This document shows positions 33,951 to 43,044 of a DNA stretch of 64,000 nucleotides, one piece after another. Position 1 is the first letter of the stretch, and every line of letters begins with the position of its first letter. The stretch is taken from the NCBI RefSeq assembly GCF_003419895.1, contig NZ_QPMM01000006.1:434001-498000 (forward strand), written 5' to 3'. This DNA is from Chitinophaga silvatica (GTDB taxonomy: Bacteria; Bacteroidota; Bacteroidia; Chitinophagales; Chitinophagaceae). A program made the translations under genes and the position numbers. The notes under the pieces were generated by a model. That model had not been told where the DNA came from. It worked only from the letters and a program-made list of their open reading frames with translations, and did no database searches.

Positions 33951-35555
33951 TCAGGATCTGTATAATCGGGCTTCTTCAAGGTCGAGGTTGCTTTCAAGGA
34001 ATTTAAATACTTCATCGTCATACTTTTTCTCTGCCCTCATAGTACGCAAACTTTGTCGGCGTAGATTAAGAATTTCCAACATTATTTTTTTATACAATTT
34101 CCTCGCGTTCTTAATTGCCGGAGCCTTTGTTTTATCTTGAATTGAATTTTCCAATACTGTTACAGTTAACAAATATTGCTCTCTTATACCGGCAATATTG
34201 CTATATTTCATCATTTCCTCAGCATAATGGGTGTCCAGATACTCGATAGACTGTTTACTAAGTAATAATCTTATAGCAGCAATTTGCTCGTCCGGAGGTA
34301 CAGAAGGGTCTACTTCTTCAACTTTCAGCCACTTAATAAACAAAGGAAGTGTAAGCCCCTGAAATACTAATGTGACCAGTATAACAACGAAGGTGATGAA
34401 AATGATCAGATTCCTTTCAGGAAAATTTTCTCCTGAATGCACAGTAAGAGGTATGGCTAGTGCGGAAGCCAGAGAGACTACACCACGCATTCCTGCCCAT
34501 CCTACAATGAAAGGGAGTTTATAGCCCGGGTGGGTTTCTTCTGCCCTGATTTTCTTGCTTAACAGGCGTGGAATAAAAGCACCCAGGTATACCATAACAA
34601 TTCTGATCACAATAATAAGAGCAGAAATTAGCAAGGCATAAGTAACCACCAGGGAGGGGGTATAACCATTGATACCAGAAACAATAGTAGGCAATTCAAG
34701 TCCGATCAGGATAAATACAAATCCATTCAGCAAAAAGGTGATGGTTTGCCAGACCTCTTTTGTTTGTAGCCTGGTTTCATAATTAAGGTAATCGCTGGAT
34801 CGGAATGAAAGAAATAATCCCCCGCTTACAACTGCCAGGACTCCCGACCAGTTAAATTCCTCCGCAGTCATATACATCAGGTAAGGGGCTATTAGTGTTA
34901 TGGGAGTGGTAATGCTCGATGACTTTACCCAATATCTGATAACGAGATAAAGGAAATGACCTATAAGTAATCCAACAAAAATTCCCATTACTGCCAGTTC
35001 GAAGAATTGAATAAGTGCATCCTGTACCACGAATTTCCCCGTGATAATTGCAGCAATGGCAAATCTGAAAACAGTAAGTGATACTGCATCGTTGACCAGG
35101 CTTTCACCTTCGAGAATAGCCAGACCTCTTTTGGGAACCGAACTACCTTTTAATACAGAGGTGGCAGCAACAGCGTCGGGAGGGGAAATAATGCCACCTA
35201 ACAGGTAGCCAAGGGCCAAGGTAAATCCAGGAATTAACAATACTGCATAATGTGCTACAATAGCTGATGTAACTAGTACGAGCCCGATTCCCAAGGTTAA
35301 AATGGATCTTCTCCATTTCCATAATTGATCCCAATTCGACGACCAGGCAGCATCAAATAATAATGGAGGAAGAAAAATCAGAAAAACAAGATCGGGGGTA
35401 ATGCTAACCCGGGGAAGCCCCGGAACAAGGCCTATAGCTAATCCGCCTATTACAAGAAATATGGGATAGGATATTTTCAGCCGCTGACTAAGCAGGTATA
35501 ATAACGCCATTGCAAAGAATAGCGAAAGGATTAGTAAGAGGCTTTGGTGAATCAT
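33951..35555 (-). CDS. CPA1-family Na+/H+ antiporter
   Basis: 534 aa with about 12 transmembrane helices and a 120-residue soluble C-terminal tail. Family signatures are FLIFLPPLLFDAAW (helix 3-4), GGIISPPDAVAATSVLKGSSVPKRGLAILEGESLVNDAVSLTVF (conserved Asp and ESxxND motif for ion translocation) and GWAGMRGVVSLASALAIPL (conserved Arg). It matches YjcE/NhaP-type monovalent cation/proton antiporters of the inner membrane. It is upstream of the PepSY-like gene on the same strand. Together with the mrp operon it gives the window two independent Na+/H+ exchange systems. Confidence 0.93.
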   Translation of the reverse strand: MIHQSLLLILSLFFAMALLYLLSQRLKISYPIFLVIGGLAIGLVPGLPRVSITPDLVFLIFLPPLLFDAAWSSNWDQLWKWRRSILTLGIGLVLVTSAIVAHYAVLLIPGFTLALGYLLGGIISPPDAVAATSVLKGSSVPKRGLAILEGESLVNDAVSLTVFRFAIAAIITGKFVVQDALIQFFELAVMGIFVGLLIGHFLYLVIRYWVKSSSITTPITLIAPYLMYMTAEEFNWSGVLAVVSGGLFLSFRSSDYLNYETRLQTKEVWQTITFLLNGFVFILIGLELPTIVSGINGYTPSLVVTYALLISALIIVIRIVMVYLGAFIPRLLSKKIRAEETHPGYKLPFIVGWAGMRGVVSLASALAIPLTVHSGENFPERNLIIFITFVVILVTLVFQGLTLPLFIKWLKVEEVDPSVPPDEQIAAIRLLLSKQSIEYLDTHYAEEMMKYSNIAGIREQYLLTVTVLENSIQDKTKAPAIKNARKLYKKIMLEILNLRRQSLRTMRAEKKYDDEVFKFLESNLDLEEARLYRS

Positions 35556-35703
35556 ATTATCATTACAATGATTCCTGGGAATTGTTGAGCTATGTCGATT
35601 TGTTATTCATTTGTTAAGCAAACGTCCTTACCATCTCTGAAACAATAATATTTTCGGGGTGTTATACTTTCATTGGCTCATTTCAGCTTATTAAACAAAA
35701 ACC

Positions 35704-36606
35704 ATGAAAGCATTAAAGTTAGGGGTATTAATTGCCATGTTAGGAACCGCGGTATCAGTAAATGCCCAACAGGAAATCCCATTATACAGCGATTCTATTC
35801 CGAATAGTATTGGGAAACTGGCACCTGAAGATATTCCCACATTAACGATTTTTAAACCGGCGGCAGGCAAAGCAAACGGAACTGCTATTGTCATATTCCC
35901 AGGCGGAGCATATGGCTTCCTTGCATTTAAAGAAGAAGGTTTGGATGTGGCAAAAGCATTTGCAGAAAAAGGGGTTATGGGGATAGTTGTTAAATATCGC
36001 CTACCCTCAGATGCAAAGATGAGAGATAAAAGTATTGGACCTATTCAGGATGCAGAACAAGCCATGAAGGTGGTACGAACTCATGCTACGGAATGGGGTA
36101 TTGATAAAGACAGAATCGGAGTAGCTGGTTATTCAGCAGGTGGTCATCTCGTTGCCACACTTGGTACCCGTAACTTCAAAAACTTTATTCCCAATAACGA
36201 AAAAGTGAATCTGAGACCAGATTTTATGATACTGATGTACCCCGTAATCAGTATGCAAAAAGGTCTTGCCCAGGAAGATTCTAAACTCAATTTATTAGGG
36301 CCTAATCCTTCAAAGGAAAAGGTCGACTTCTTCTCAAATGAAGAATGGATCAATAATAACACACCACCAGCTTATATCGCACATGCAAATGATGATGCGA
36401 TTGTTACCGTTAATAACAGTATCCTCTTTTATCAGAATCTAGTGAAAGTAGGAATACTTACAGAACTACACTTATACCCTACTGGTAACCATGGTTTTGT
36501 ATTACAGGAACCAACCGAAGAATGGATCACCCCAATGCTAGATTGGATGAAACGTGGTGGCTGGTATCCTAAATCCAATGATAATACTGTTGGAAAAGCA
36601 GACTAA
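35704..36606 (+). CDS. Secreted alpha/beta hydrolase (acetylesterase-like)
   Basis: 300 aa. It has a Sec signal peptide (MKALKLGVLIAMLGTAVSVNAQ). The oxyanion loop is FPGGAYGFLAF, and the nucleophile elbow is GYSAGGHLVATLG (Ser at about residue 145). Catalytic Asp is likely in HANDDAIVTV and catalytic His in GNHGF near the C-terminus. This layout matches BD-FAE-type esterases that remove acetyl groups from plant polysaccharides. The last 4 bp overlap the stop of the convergent acyltransferase gene. It is monocistronic. Confidence 0.9.
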   Translation: MKALKLGVLIAMLGTAVSVNAQQEIPLYSDSIPNSIGKLAPEDIPTLTIFKPAAGKANGTAIVIFPGGAYGFLAFKEEGLDVAKAFAEKGVMGIVVKYRLPSDAKMRDKSIGPIQDAEQAMKVVRTHATEWGIDKDRIGVAGYSAGGHLVATLGTRNFKNFIPNNEKVNLRPDFMILMYPVISMQKGLAQEDSKLNLLGPNPSKEKVDFFSNEEWINNNTPPAYIAHANDDAIVTVNNSILFYQNLVKVGILTELHLYPTGNHGFVLQEPTEEWITPMLDWMKRGGWYPKSNDNTVGKAD

Positions 36607-37688
36607 GCTGTTTGCTTTTGCATGGGAGGATGAAAATATGCTATTACAGGTTTCTCTACCTTTTGATAGAAAAGTAATCCTCCCATAATACCTATAATCA
36701 TCTGTACAAAAACTGCTAAATCAGGATTTAAAAAGAAACCAACTCTGGCATATAACTGTGTGGCCAATATTAGATTTACAGTTGTATGAACTAAATAAAT
36801 CGAATAAGAACCATTACCTAAGTAAAGTAGTAATGAGTTATTCCAAATCTTATTAAATCCACCTGCCTTCTCCATAAATACACAACCCGTAAAAAGGAAA
36901 AGACTAGGAACACCCCATAACAATACCCGATCTAACATTCCTACACCGGTATAAATATCATTTAACTCCGAAAGTGTTCCAAAATCATGGAAGATGTTGA
37001 AAATATAACCCGAAATTCCTAATACTATTAATAATAATGATACTCCTTTCGAAAGCTTAACATGGTTGTACATCCAAAATACAAGTGTTCCAAACATAAA
37101 CTCCAGCAATAATGGATTTGTATAGAAAACAACCCAGGAATTTGGATGATATAACCTTCCGAATACAACCAGGCTTATAATGATAAGAGCCAATACCGGA
37201 ACTTTGTTTTTTAATCCCATTAATATTGTACAGAAGAAAAGAACATAGAAAAACCACTCAAAACTCAACGACCATCCAACGCTCAAGATAGGAACAGGAT
37301 AGGCTGCCTGTGCTGGAATTATTGGAAGTATAACCAATGAATTGTAGGCACGAATCATCATCCCCTGGTCTATAGCTCTTGGCATTACAAGAAAGGTTAC
37401 AAGTAATGCCAATATACTTGCTACATAATATACCGGATTGATACGGAAAAAACGCTTCTTAAGAAACTCAAATCCATCTGTTACTCCCTGGTACTTACTC
37501 GCTACATAGCATATGATAAAACCTGAAATCACAAAGAATAAATCTACACCAATAGCCCCCAGATTTTGCAGATAGAAAAAATCGTCCTGAAAAGCACGGG
37601 AAAACGCCATCTGGGTATCGATGGAATGGGCATGTGTTACCAGGATAACAGCTACGGCACGTAATACCTGGATGCTATTAATTTTCAT
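36603..37688 (-). CDS. Acyltransferase-3 family membrane protein
   Basis: 361 aa with about 10 transmembrane helices. The N-terminal signature is QVLRAVAVILVTHAHSIDT (the usual RxxAxxxVxxxH pattern with catalytic His) followed by GAIGVDLFFVISGFII. Members acylate surface polysaccharides, lipids or peptidoglycan. A paralogue lies 17 bp upstream on the same strand, so the two are co-transcribed. The last 4 bp overlap the convergent hydrolase gene. Confidence 0.9.
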   Translation of the reverse strand: MKINSIQVLRAVAVILVTHAHSIDTQMAFSRAFQDDFFYLQNLGAIGVDLFFVISGFIICYVASKYQGVTDGFEFLKKRFFRINPVYYVASILALLVTFLVMPRAIDQGMMIRAYNSLVILPIIPAQAAYPVPILSVGWSLSFEWFFYVLFFCTILMGLKNKVPVLALIIISLVVFGRLYHPNSWVVFYTNPLLLEFMFGTLVFWMYNHVKLSKGVSLLLIVLGISGYIFNIFHDFGTLSELNDIYTGVGMLDRVLLWGVPSLFLFTGCVFMEKAGGFNKIWNNSLLLYLGNGSYSIYLVHTTVNLILATQLYARVGFFLNPDLAVFVQMIIGIMGGLLFYQKVEKPVIAYFHPPMQKQTA

Positions 37689-37705
37689 CTCTTACAAATT
37701 ATTGA

Positions 37706-38797
37706 TTATGCATTGGCATAGAGCCTTGGCTTAAATTCAATGAATGATAACAATGGAAGTTCCACCTTCTTATGAAACAATATTCCTATTGCATAAGCTA
37801 TTGGATAATGAAGTAGAATCAGTAAATCGGGATTAATAGATATTCCGAGCTTTAAATAACTGATAGTAATCAGGAAAAATACTGTGGGGTAAATCAGAAA
37901 TATCGAAAATGAAGCATTACCAGTTAATTGTAAAAACTTATTATTCCATAATCCGGAGAGTATACCTTTTTGCTCTAATACAATACTGCCGGCTACCAGT
38001 AAAACGGCTGGCAATCCTAGCATTAGTACACGCTTTAACTCAAATATCTGATCAAGGTCACCCTTGGATTTAAAGAAATCCTTATTGCCTAAAAACAGGT
38101 TGTAGATATAAGCACCTATCGCTAGTATTACAAATACTATTGCAACTGTTTTCGAGATCTTTTGCTCTCTATATAACCAGTATACAAATAAACCTGCCAG
38201 GAATTCCAGCATAATAGGGCTTGTATAGAATTTAGATCTGAAATCAAAATATGGAGTCACAAAAAAGCCAATAATACTAAGGATGATCAGTAGTACTCCG
38301 AGCACTAATAACTTCTTTTCTATCTTAAAGAAAATAGTAGCAGCAAATAATAAATAGAAGTACCACAAAAAGCTAAAAGACCAGGAGTCTTCAAGCATCA
38401 GGAAAAACTGTTGTTGCTGATCTATTATTCTTAATGGTATGAGCATATCTCTTAACCCAGCCGTTACCATTACTTTGGGATAATGTGGATGAAGAAAACA
38501 GATTAATACGAGATAAATGATCGCACCAGCATAGTAAACAATATTTACCCTTAGAAAACGGTTTTTTAAAAATTCCAATCCATCTTTCTTTCCATTATAT
38601 TGATAGAATGCATATCCCGCCATAAATCCTGCAATTACCATGAATATGTCGAGCCCCATGTATCCGAAATATCTAAAACTAAATAGCTGCTGCTGATGGG
38701 ATTTACCAAAGGTTTTTGCAAAATCAAGCGTGCCAGTATAGAGGATGATTAGAATAGCAAAAGCCCGTAGAGCCTGAATACTAAAAAGTTTCTTCAT
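37706..38797 (-). CDS. Acyltransferase-3 family membrane protein (paralogue)
   Basis: 363 aa with about 10 transmembrane helices. The N-terminal motif reads QALRAFAILIILYTGTLD: the position of the catalytic His in its neighbour (VTHAHS) is YTGTL here, so the usual His is missing. GYMGLDIFMVIAGFMAGY replaces the G.DLFFVISGF loop. It is co-transcribed with the intact copy 17 bp downstream. It may be a diverged or catalytically altered partner of that copy. Confidence 0.85.
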   Translation of the reverse strand: MKKLFSIQALRAFAILIILYTGTLDFAKTFGKSHQQQLFSFRYFGYMGLDIFMVIAGFMAGYAFYQYNGKKDGLEFLKNRFLRVNIVYYAGAIIYLVLICFLHPHYPKVMVTAGLRDMLIPLRIIDQQQQFFLMLEDSWSFSFLWYFYLLFAATIFFKIEKKLLVLGVLLIILSIIGFFVTPYFDFRSKFYTSPIMLEFLAGLFVYWLYREQKISKTVAIVFVILAIGAYIYNLFLGNKDFFKSKGDLDQIFELKRVLMLGLPAVLLVAGSIVLEQKGILSGLWNNKFLQLTGNASFSIFLIYPTVFFLITISYLKLGISINPDLLILLHYPIAYAIGILFHKKVELPLLSFIEFKPRLYANA

Positions 38798-38980
38798 AAT
38801 GGGACGTTAGTTCGAGGGTGAAAAGGATTGTAACCTGTTAAAGTACCAAGTTAATTTGCCCCGCTGTAATTTCACTTCAGTCTGTTTTTTTGCACTGAAA
38901 TTGAAAATCAATATTTGAGTATATTATGGGTAGGTTAACAATGTCGCTGGGCTTCTCTTACTTATTCACAAAAGAGAACA

Positions 38981-39583
38981 TTACATCGCATATAATAACT
39001 GTATAGAATAAACGTCGGTTTGGTTAATATAACTTTTCATGTATGTTCCTTTAATTTCCAAACCATTTATACCTGCCTGCCTGATATTAAGTCTGATACC
39101 TGCATTAATAACCGGGCCTGCTGAGCCTTGGGTAGTAGGATTGTAGTCATCAATTCCATTCTGCCCCTTCCTGATTTTAGTGACAGGCCCCAGATGATAG
39201 GCCATTCCTGCTCCTACAAATCCTCCGACTTTCTGAGTATTCTCCGCCGAAGAAATTGCCCCAAGATTAAAATTCAGGATAACAGGAACATCAATCAGCA
39301 TTCTGATCTTGTCAGTATAATTATAATCATATGAGTCTTCACTACTTCTAAGATCTATAACGGCTCCTATATTAATTGGCAGACCTACTGAAAGTGAGTA
39401 GTAATCATGTTCTGTTATATTGTAACGGGGCGAAAAAGCTATACTACTACTGGTAATGCCCTTTGAATGGTTAGCATGATCTATAAAATAAGAAGATCCA
39501 ATAGCATACATGAGATGTTGTGAAGAGGCAATGCTATAGGTACAGCAGCTTAAGAGTAACAGAACAGCTTTTTTCATTAGCAT
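38981..39583 (-). CDS. Outer-membrane beta-barrel-type protein
   Basis: 200 aa. A cleavable signal peptide (MLMKKAVLLLLSCCTYSIASSQ) is followed by alternating strand patterns (HDYYSLSVGLPINIGAVIDL, IDVPVILNFNLGA, GGFVGAGMAYHLGPV, AGPVINAGIRLNI) ending in QLLYAM. This is the pattern of small outer-membrane beta-barrel proteins of the Bacteroidota. No precise role can be given. It is a monocistronic gene. Confidence 0.8.
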   Translation of the reverse strand: MLMKKAVLLLLSCCTYSIASSQHLMYAIGSSYFIDHANHSKGITSSSIAFSPRYNITEHDYYSLSVGLPINIGAVIDLRSSEDSYDYNYTDKIRMLIDVPVILNFNLGAISSAENTQKVGGFVGAGMAYHLGPVTKIRKGQNGIDDYNPTTQGSAGPVINAGIRLNIRQAGINGLEIKGTYMKSYINQTDVYSIQLLYAM

Positions 39584-39618
39584 AGGAAGGAGTTAATGAG
39601 ATAAAGATACTGTTAAAT

Positions 39619-40368
39619 CTATGATATTTTGATAGCGGTTTTTTTGCGAAAGATAAGAATGTTGATAAGCAGGCCGTAGAAAAATCCACCTAAGATAGTG
39701 GCCAGATAGTCCATCCCTTTGCATGGAATTGGGTGAAAATATTCGTTTAGCAACAAAATAATTCCACTTATTAGAGTAGCAGATCCCCAGAAGATAATTT
39801 TACCGGAAATACTTGCGGTAGCAGCATCCTGAGTGCCTGGAATTTTCATGTAGTACCAATACAATACCAGCAGCCCAATAATGCTGGTAAGATATTGCAT
39901 AAGGTACCAGTTCTGAATTGGATGACCCTGTATATAGCTGGTGCGTTCGAGTATGGGTAGCAGTTGAACAAAGAATCCTTTTTCATGTGTAAACGCATCC
40001 AGGAAAAAATGTGTAAAAACACCAAGTATGATAGAAGATATTACAACTAAATAATTTGATTTAAAATACTGATGCCACTTGAATGAATTGTATTGATATA
40101 ATCTTTTCCCCCAGATAAAAGGTAAATAATAACTCAGTGCCTGCTTGAAGCCATAATGATAAATATAAGCCAGTAAAATACCAACGGGAACGTCATATAC
40201 AAAGATTCCCCACCAGGTATGACCAGCACTGAAGTAAGGGTTTAGAAAAATAAAGTATAAAAAATCCGGTACCATACTCCCAATTATCAACCCTGTTGCA
40301 GAAAGGTACTTATTGGTAGTCGTACTGAATGGAGATACTATCGCTGCGTGTGATATTGTAAACGGCAT
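39619..40368 (-). CDS. DUF4184 family membrane protein
   Basis: 249 aa with about six transmembrane helices. The N-terminus MPFTISHAAIVSPF and the following GLIIGSMVPDFLYFIF match DUF4184. GVFTHFFLDAFTHEKGFF holds conserved His/Asp residues that may bind metal, as in related membrane metalloenzymes of the YdjM/LmbE-like hydrolase group. The function is unknown. It lies alone between the barrel protein and a YceI gene on the opposite strand. Confidence 0.88.
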   Translation of the reverse strand: MPFTISHAAIVSPFSTTTNKYLSATGLIIGSMVPDFLYFIFLNPYFSAGHTWWGIFVYDVPVGILLAYIYHYGFKQALSYYLPFIWGKRLYQYNSFKWHQYFKSNYLVVISSIILGVFTHFFLDAFTHEKGFFVQLLPILERTSYIQGHPIQNWYLMQYLTSIIGLLVLYWYYMKIPGTQDAATASISGKIIFWGSATLISGIILLLNEYFHPIPCKGMDYLATILGGFFYGLLINILIFRKKTAIKIS

Positions 40369-40524
40369 CTTTATTGGATCTGATCTGCGAAATTAAGGCA
40401 TCTGGCTTAAGGAAATGTTAAAGGTTATTTAGTCCAAGCTTTTCGGCAATTTGTCCATGTATTTATATGTGATAACACGTAAATTTATAGTGTAATTCTT
40501 TGAAAACGAAAAAATTAAGAACTT

Positions 40525-41049
40525 ATGACTAATTGGATAATTGATGAATCACACAGCGAAATTGGATTCAAAGTAAAACACCTGATGATCACAAATGTGA
40601 GTGGATATTTCACAAAGTTTTCCGGTAGTATTCAATCGGAGAGTGATGATTTTCATGATGCCACCATTACTTTTGAAGCTGCTGCTGAAAGCATCGATAC
40701 GCAGAACAAACAAAGGGATGAACATTTAAGAAATGGCGACTTTTTTGATGCTGTCAATCACCCCAGCATTCGTTTCATTTCAAAAAAAGTAAAAAAGATC
40801 GATGAAGAGCAGTACAAACTGCTTGGCGACCTGACTATTAAGGGTGAAACTCATCCTATCGAATTAGATGTTCTGCATGCCGGAGTAACGGTAGATCCAT
40901 ATGGTCAGCAGAAGGCAGGCTTTTCATTAAAAGGCCGTTTGCATAGAGCAGACTATGGCCTAAGGTGGAATGCTACTACTGAAGCAGGCGGCATCGTATT
41001 AAGTGATGAGGTGAAATTGAATATGGAAATTCAATTAGTTAAAGTATAA
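40525..41049 (+). CDS. YceI-family protein (cytoplasmic form)
   Basis: 174-aa lipocalin-like protein without a signal peptide. It begins TNWIIDESHSEIGFKVKHLMITNVSGYF and has strands HDATITFEAAAESIDTQNKQRDEHLRNGDFF, then HPSIRFISKKVKKI and the closing GGIVLSDEVKLNMEIQLVKV. YceI folds bind isoprenoid or amide-containing amphiphiles. A second YceI gene (42428-43015) encodes a secreted relative, so the organism has a cytoplasmic and a periplasmic form within 2 kb. It ends at 41049, and a hairpin follows. Confidence 0.93.
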   Translation: MTNWIIDESHSEIGFKVKHLMITNVSGYFTKFSGSIQSESDDFHDATITFEAAAESIDTQNKQRDEHLRNGDFFDAVNHPSIRFISKKVKKIDEEQYKLLGDLTIKGETHPIELDVLHAGVTVDPYGQQKAGFSLKGRLHRADYGLRWNATTEAGGIVLSDEVKLNMEIQLVKV

Positions 41050-41057
41050 TGATAATA

Positions 41058-41092
41058 TCCCGCAAGGGGGATAAGATTCACTCCTTGCGGGA
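41058..41092 (+). terminator. GC-rich hairpin after the YceI gene
   Basis: TCCCGCAAGG (41058-41067) and CCTTGCGGGA (41083-41092) form a perfect 10-bp stem with a 15-nt loop. It has no T run. It lies between the YceI stop and the helicase start, so it helps to exclude an upstream start for the helicase. Confidence 0.7.
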
Positions 41093-41111
41093 ATTACAGC
41101 CAGGCTTTCGT

Positions 41112-41119
41112 TATCTTTG
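41112..41119 (+). promoter_or_regulatory. Putative -7 box of the helicase gene
   Basis: TATCTTTG matches the Bacteroidota -7 consensus TAnnTTTG and lies 20 nt before the helicase ATG. No -33 TTG is found at the ideal spacing (the closest, 41085-41087, is 24 nt away), so confidence is moderate. Confidence 0.45.
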
Positions 41120-41138
41120 TGCTTTCCAATTGAAGTGC

Positions 41139-42389
41139 ATGAAGTTCGAACAATATAATCTCTCTCCTGAAATTAAAGAGAGCCTGGCAGAAATGGGGTT
41201 TAAAAGGCCCACTGATATTCAGTTTAAAGCAATACCTTCTATTCTGAAAGGGGATGATGTAATGGCCATCGCCCAAACCGGCACTGGTAAAACAGCTGCT
41301 TTTGCCATTCCTATTCTGCATAGGCTGTTACAACAGGAGCAAAGATCCCGTCATCCAAGATTTGGTGTAAAATGCCTGGTAATGGTACCAACCCGTGAGC
41401 TGGCTATCCAGATTGCGGAGGTGTTTCAGGCCATCGCTGAGCGTACGGATCTCGTAATTCTTGCACTGGTAGGGGGTGTTGATCAGGGCCCGCAGATCAA
41501 AATGCTTGAAAAGGGAGTGGATGTATTAATCGCAACCCCGGGAAGAATGTTTGATCAGTTGAACCAGGGAAACCTGGATCTTAGCAGAGTAAGCACATTG
41601 GTACTGGATGAAGCAGATCATATGTTGGATTTGGGCTTCATAAGAGATATCAGAGATGTTAATAAACACCTGCCCCGCGAACACCAAACCTTGTTTTTCT
41701 CCGCAACTTTAAATAAAGACATTAAAGACCTGGCTTATTCAGTCGTTAATAATCCAATCCGTATTCAGATTTCTCCTAAAGATCCGGTTTCTAAAAATGT
41801 TACGCATGCCGTTGCCTATGTGGCGATGGATGACAAACGTTTCTTTTTGGAAAGATTGCTTAAGGAATTTCCTGAAAGTAAGATCCTGGTTTTTGTACGC
41901 ACTAAAGTTAGAGCAGAGAGAGTGGTAGCTGCAATGGATCGCGTAGGCATTAAAGCCGTGGCAATGCATGGTGGGAAGGAACAAACAGACAGGTTGCAGG
42001 TAATGGCCAACTTTAAGGAAGGTAATCCGAGAGTGCTTATTACTACAGACGTTAATGCCAGGGGAATTGATATTCCGAATGTAGATTATGTGGTCAACTA
42101 CGATTTACCAGATATCCCGGAAAACTATGTACACCGTGTTGGCCGTACCGGCCGCGGAGTGCAAAAAGGACAGGCAGTTTCTTTCTGTAGTGAAGAGGAA
42201 AGACCACTGCTGGCAGAAATTCAGAAATTTATTGGTAAAGACATCTCTGAGATGAAAATCAATAAAGATGACTATAGAGAAACTATCAGCTTTTCCGAAG
42301 ATATTCCGAATGATAACTGGCAGCTATTGCTAGACCAGCATAACAAGGAAATGGAAGATCTTAAAAAGAAGAAAAAGAAGAAGAAATAA
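41139..42389 (+). CDS. DEAD-box ATP-dependent RNA helicase
   Basis: 416 aa from the ATG at 41139. An in-frame start at 41049 would overlap the YceI stop, the hairpin and the promoter, so it was discarded. Motif Q is FEQYNLSPEIKESLAEMGFKRPTDIQ, motif I AQTGTGKTAAFAIP, DEAD motif LVLDEADHMLDLGF, SAT motif LFFSATLN and motif VI YVHRVGRTGRG. A short Lys-rich tail (KKKKKKKK) ends the protein. This is an RhlE-type RNA helicase likely acting in ribosome assembly or RNA decay. A hairpin terminator follows. Confidence 0.97.
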   Translation: MKFEQYNLSPEIKESLAEMGFKRPTDIQFKAIPSILKGDDVMAIAQTGTGKTAAFAIPILHRLLQQEQRSRHPRFGVKCLVMVPTRELAIQIAEVFQAIAERTDLVILALVGGVDQGPQIKMLEKGVDVLIATPGRMFDQLNQGNLDLSRVSTLVLDEADHMLDLGFIRDIRDVNKHLPREHQTLFFSATLNKDIKDLAYSVVNNPIRIQISPKDPVSKNVTHAVAYVAMDDKRFFLERLLKEFPESKILVFVRTKVRAERVVAAMDRVGIKAVAMHGGKEQTDRLQVMANFKEGNPRVLITTDVNARGIDIPNVDYVVNYDLPDIPENYVHRVGRTGRGVQKGQAVSFCSEEERPLLAEIQKFIGKDISEMKINKDDYRETISFSEDIPNDNWQLLLDQHNKEMEDLKKKKKKKK

Positions 42390-42390
42390 A

Positions 42391-42417
42391 AAAAGGCAGA
42401 TCTGATCTGCCTTTTTT
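42391..42417. terminator. Bidirectional terminator between helicase and secreted YceI genes
   Basis: GGCAGAT (42395-42401) / ATCTGCC (42405-42411) with a CTG loop, A-rich before and T-rich after. It serves both the + helicase gene ending at 42389 and the - YceI gene ending at 42428. Confidence 0.8.
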
Positions 42418-42427
42418 GTATAATTTT

Positions 42428-43015
42428 TTATTGCTTAACAGCTTCAAGGTTTACAGTGATGTCAACAGTTGGGGCAACTGCATCTACACCAGAAGGAAGT
42501 TTGTCGGCATACTTGATACCATAGTCGAAACGATTGATAGAAGCTTTAGCTGTAAAGCCTGCTCTCTTTAAACCCCATGGATCAGTAATAACTCCGTTAT
42601 AGGTAACGTCAAAGGCTACACGTTTAGTAGTGTTGCGGATGGTAAGATCAGCTAACAATAGATATTTGTTGTTAGAGAGCTTTTTGAATGATACACTTTT
42701 CAATGTCATATTCGGATACTCAGCAGCATTGAAGAAATCATCTGATTTCAGGTGGTTATCGCGTTGCTCAACACCGGTAGAAATGCTGGTTACGTCAACG
42801 GTGAAGTTGATTTTTGCATTCTGGAAATTAGTGCTGTCGGCTGTTTCAATAGAACCATTGAACTTGTTGAAGTGGCCCTGAACAAAACTTAGGCCTAAGT
42901 GCTTAACTCCAAAGATAACGCTGGTATGTGCCGGATCTGCATTCCATTTAACCTGAGCAAATGAGGCGATGCTTGCTAATACTAATAAGGCAGTAAAAAA
43001 GAAACTCTTTTTCAT
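42428..43015 (-). CDS. YceI-family secreted protein
   Basis: 195 aa with a signal peptide (MKKSFFFTALLVLASIASFAQ). The mature protein has the lipocalin-like YceI sequence: VKWNADPAHTSVIFGVKHLGLSFVQGHFNKF, then TVDVTSISTGVEQRDNHLKSDDFF and AEYPNMTLKSVSFKKLSN, and the closing APTVDITVNLEAVKQ. It acts in the periplasm and may bind a quinone-type or other amphiphile. It is downstream of a DoxX gene and a MarR gene on the same strand, a grouping common in redox-stress regulons. Confidence 0.93.
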   Translation of the reverse strand: MKKSFFFTALLVLASIASFAQVKWNADPAHTSVIFGVKHLGLSFVQGHFNKFNGSIETADSTNFQNAKINFTVDVTSISTGVEQRDNHLKSDDFFNAAEYPNMTLKSVSFKKLSNNKYLLLADLTIRNTTKRVAFDVTYNGVITDPWGLKRAGFTAKASINRFDYGIKYADKLPSGVDAVAPTVDITVNLEAVKQ

Positions 43016-43044
43016 GATTGTTTAGTTATAATATTTGTTGTGAA

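Noticed and set aside
41049..41138. 30-residue N-terminal extension of the helicase
   Set aside because: It crosses a stable hairpin and a -7 box and overlaps the YceI stop; the Met at 41139 begins the conserved family N-terminus.
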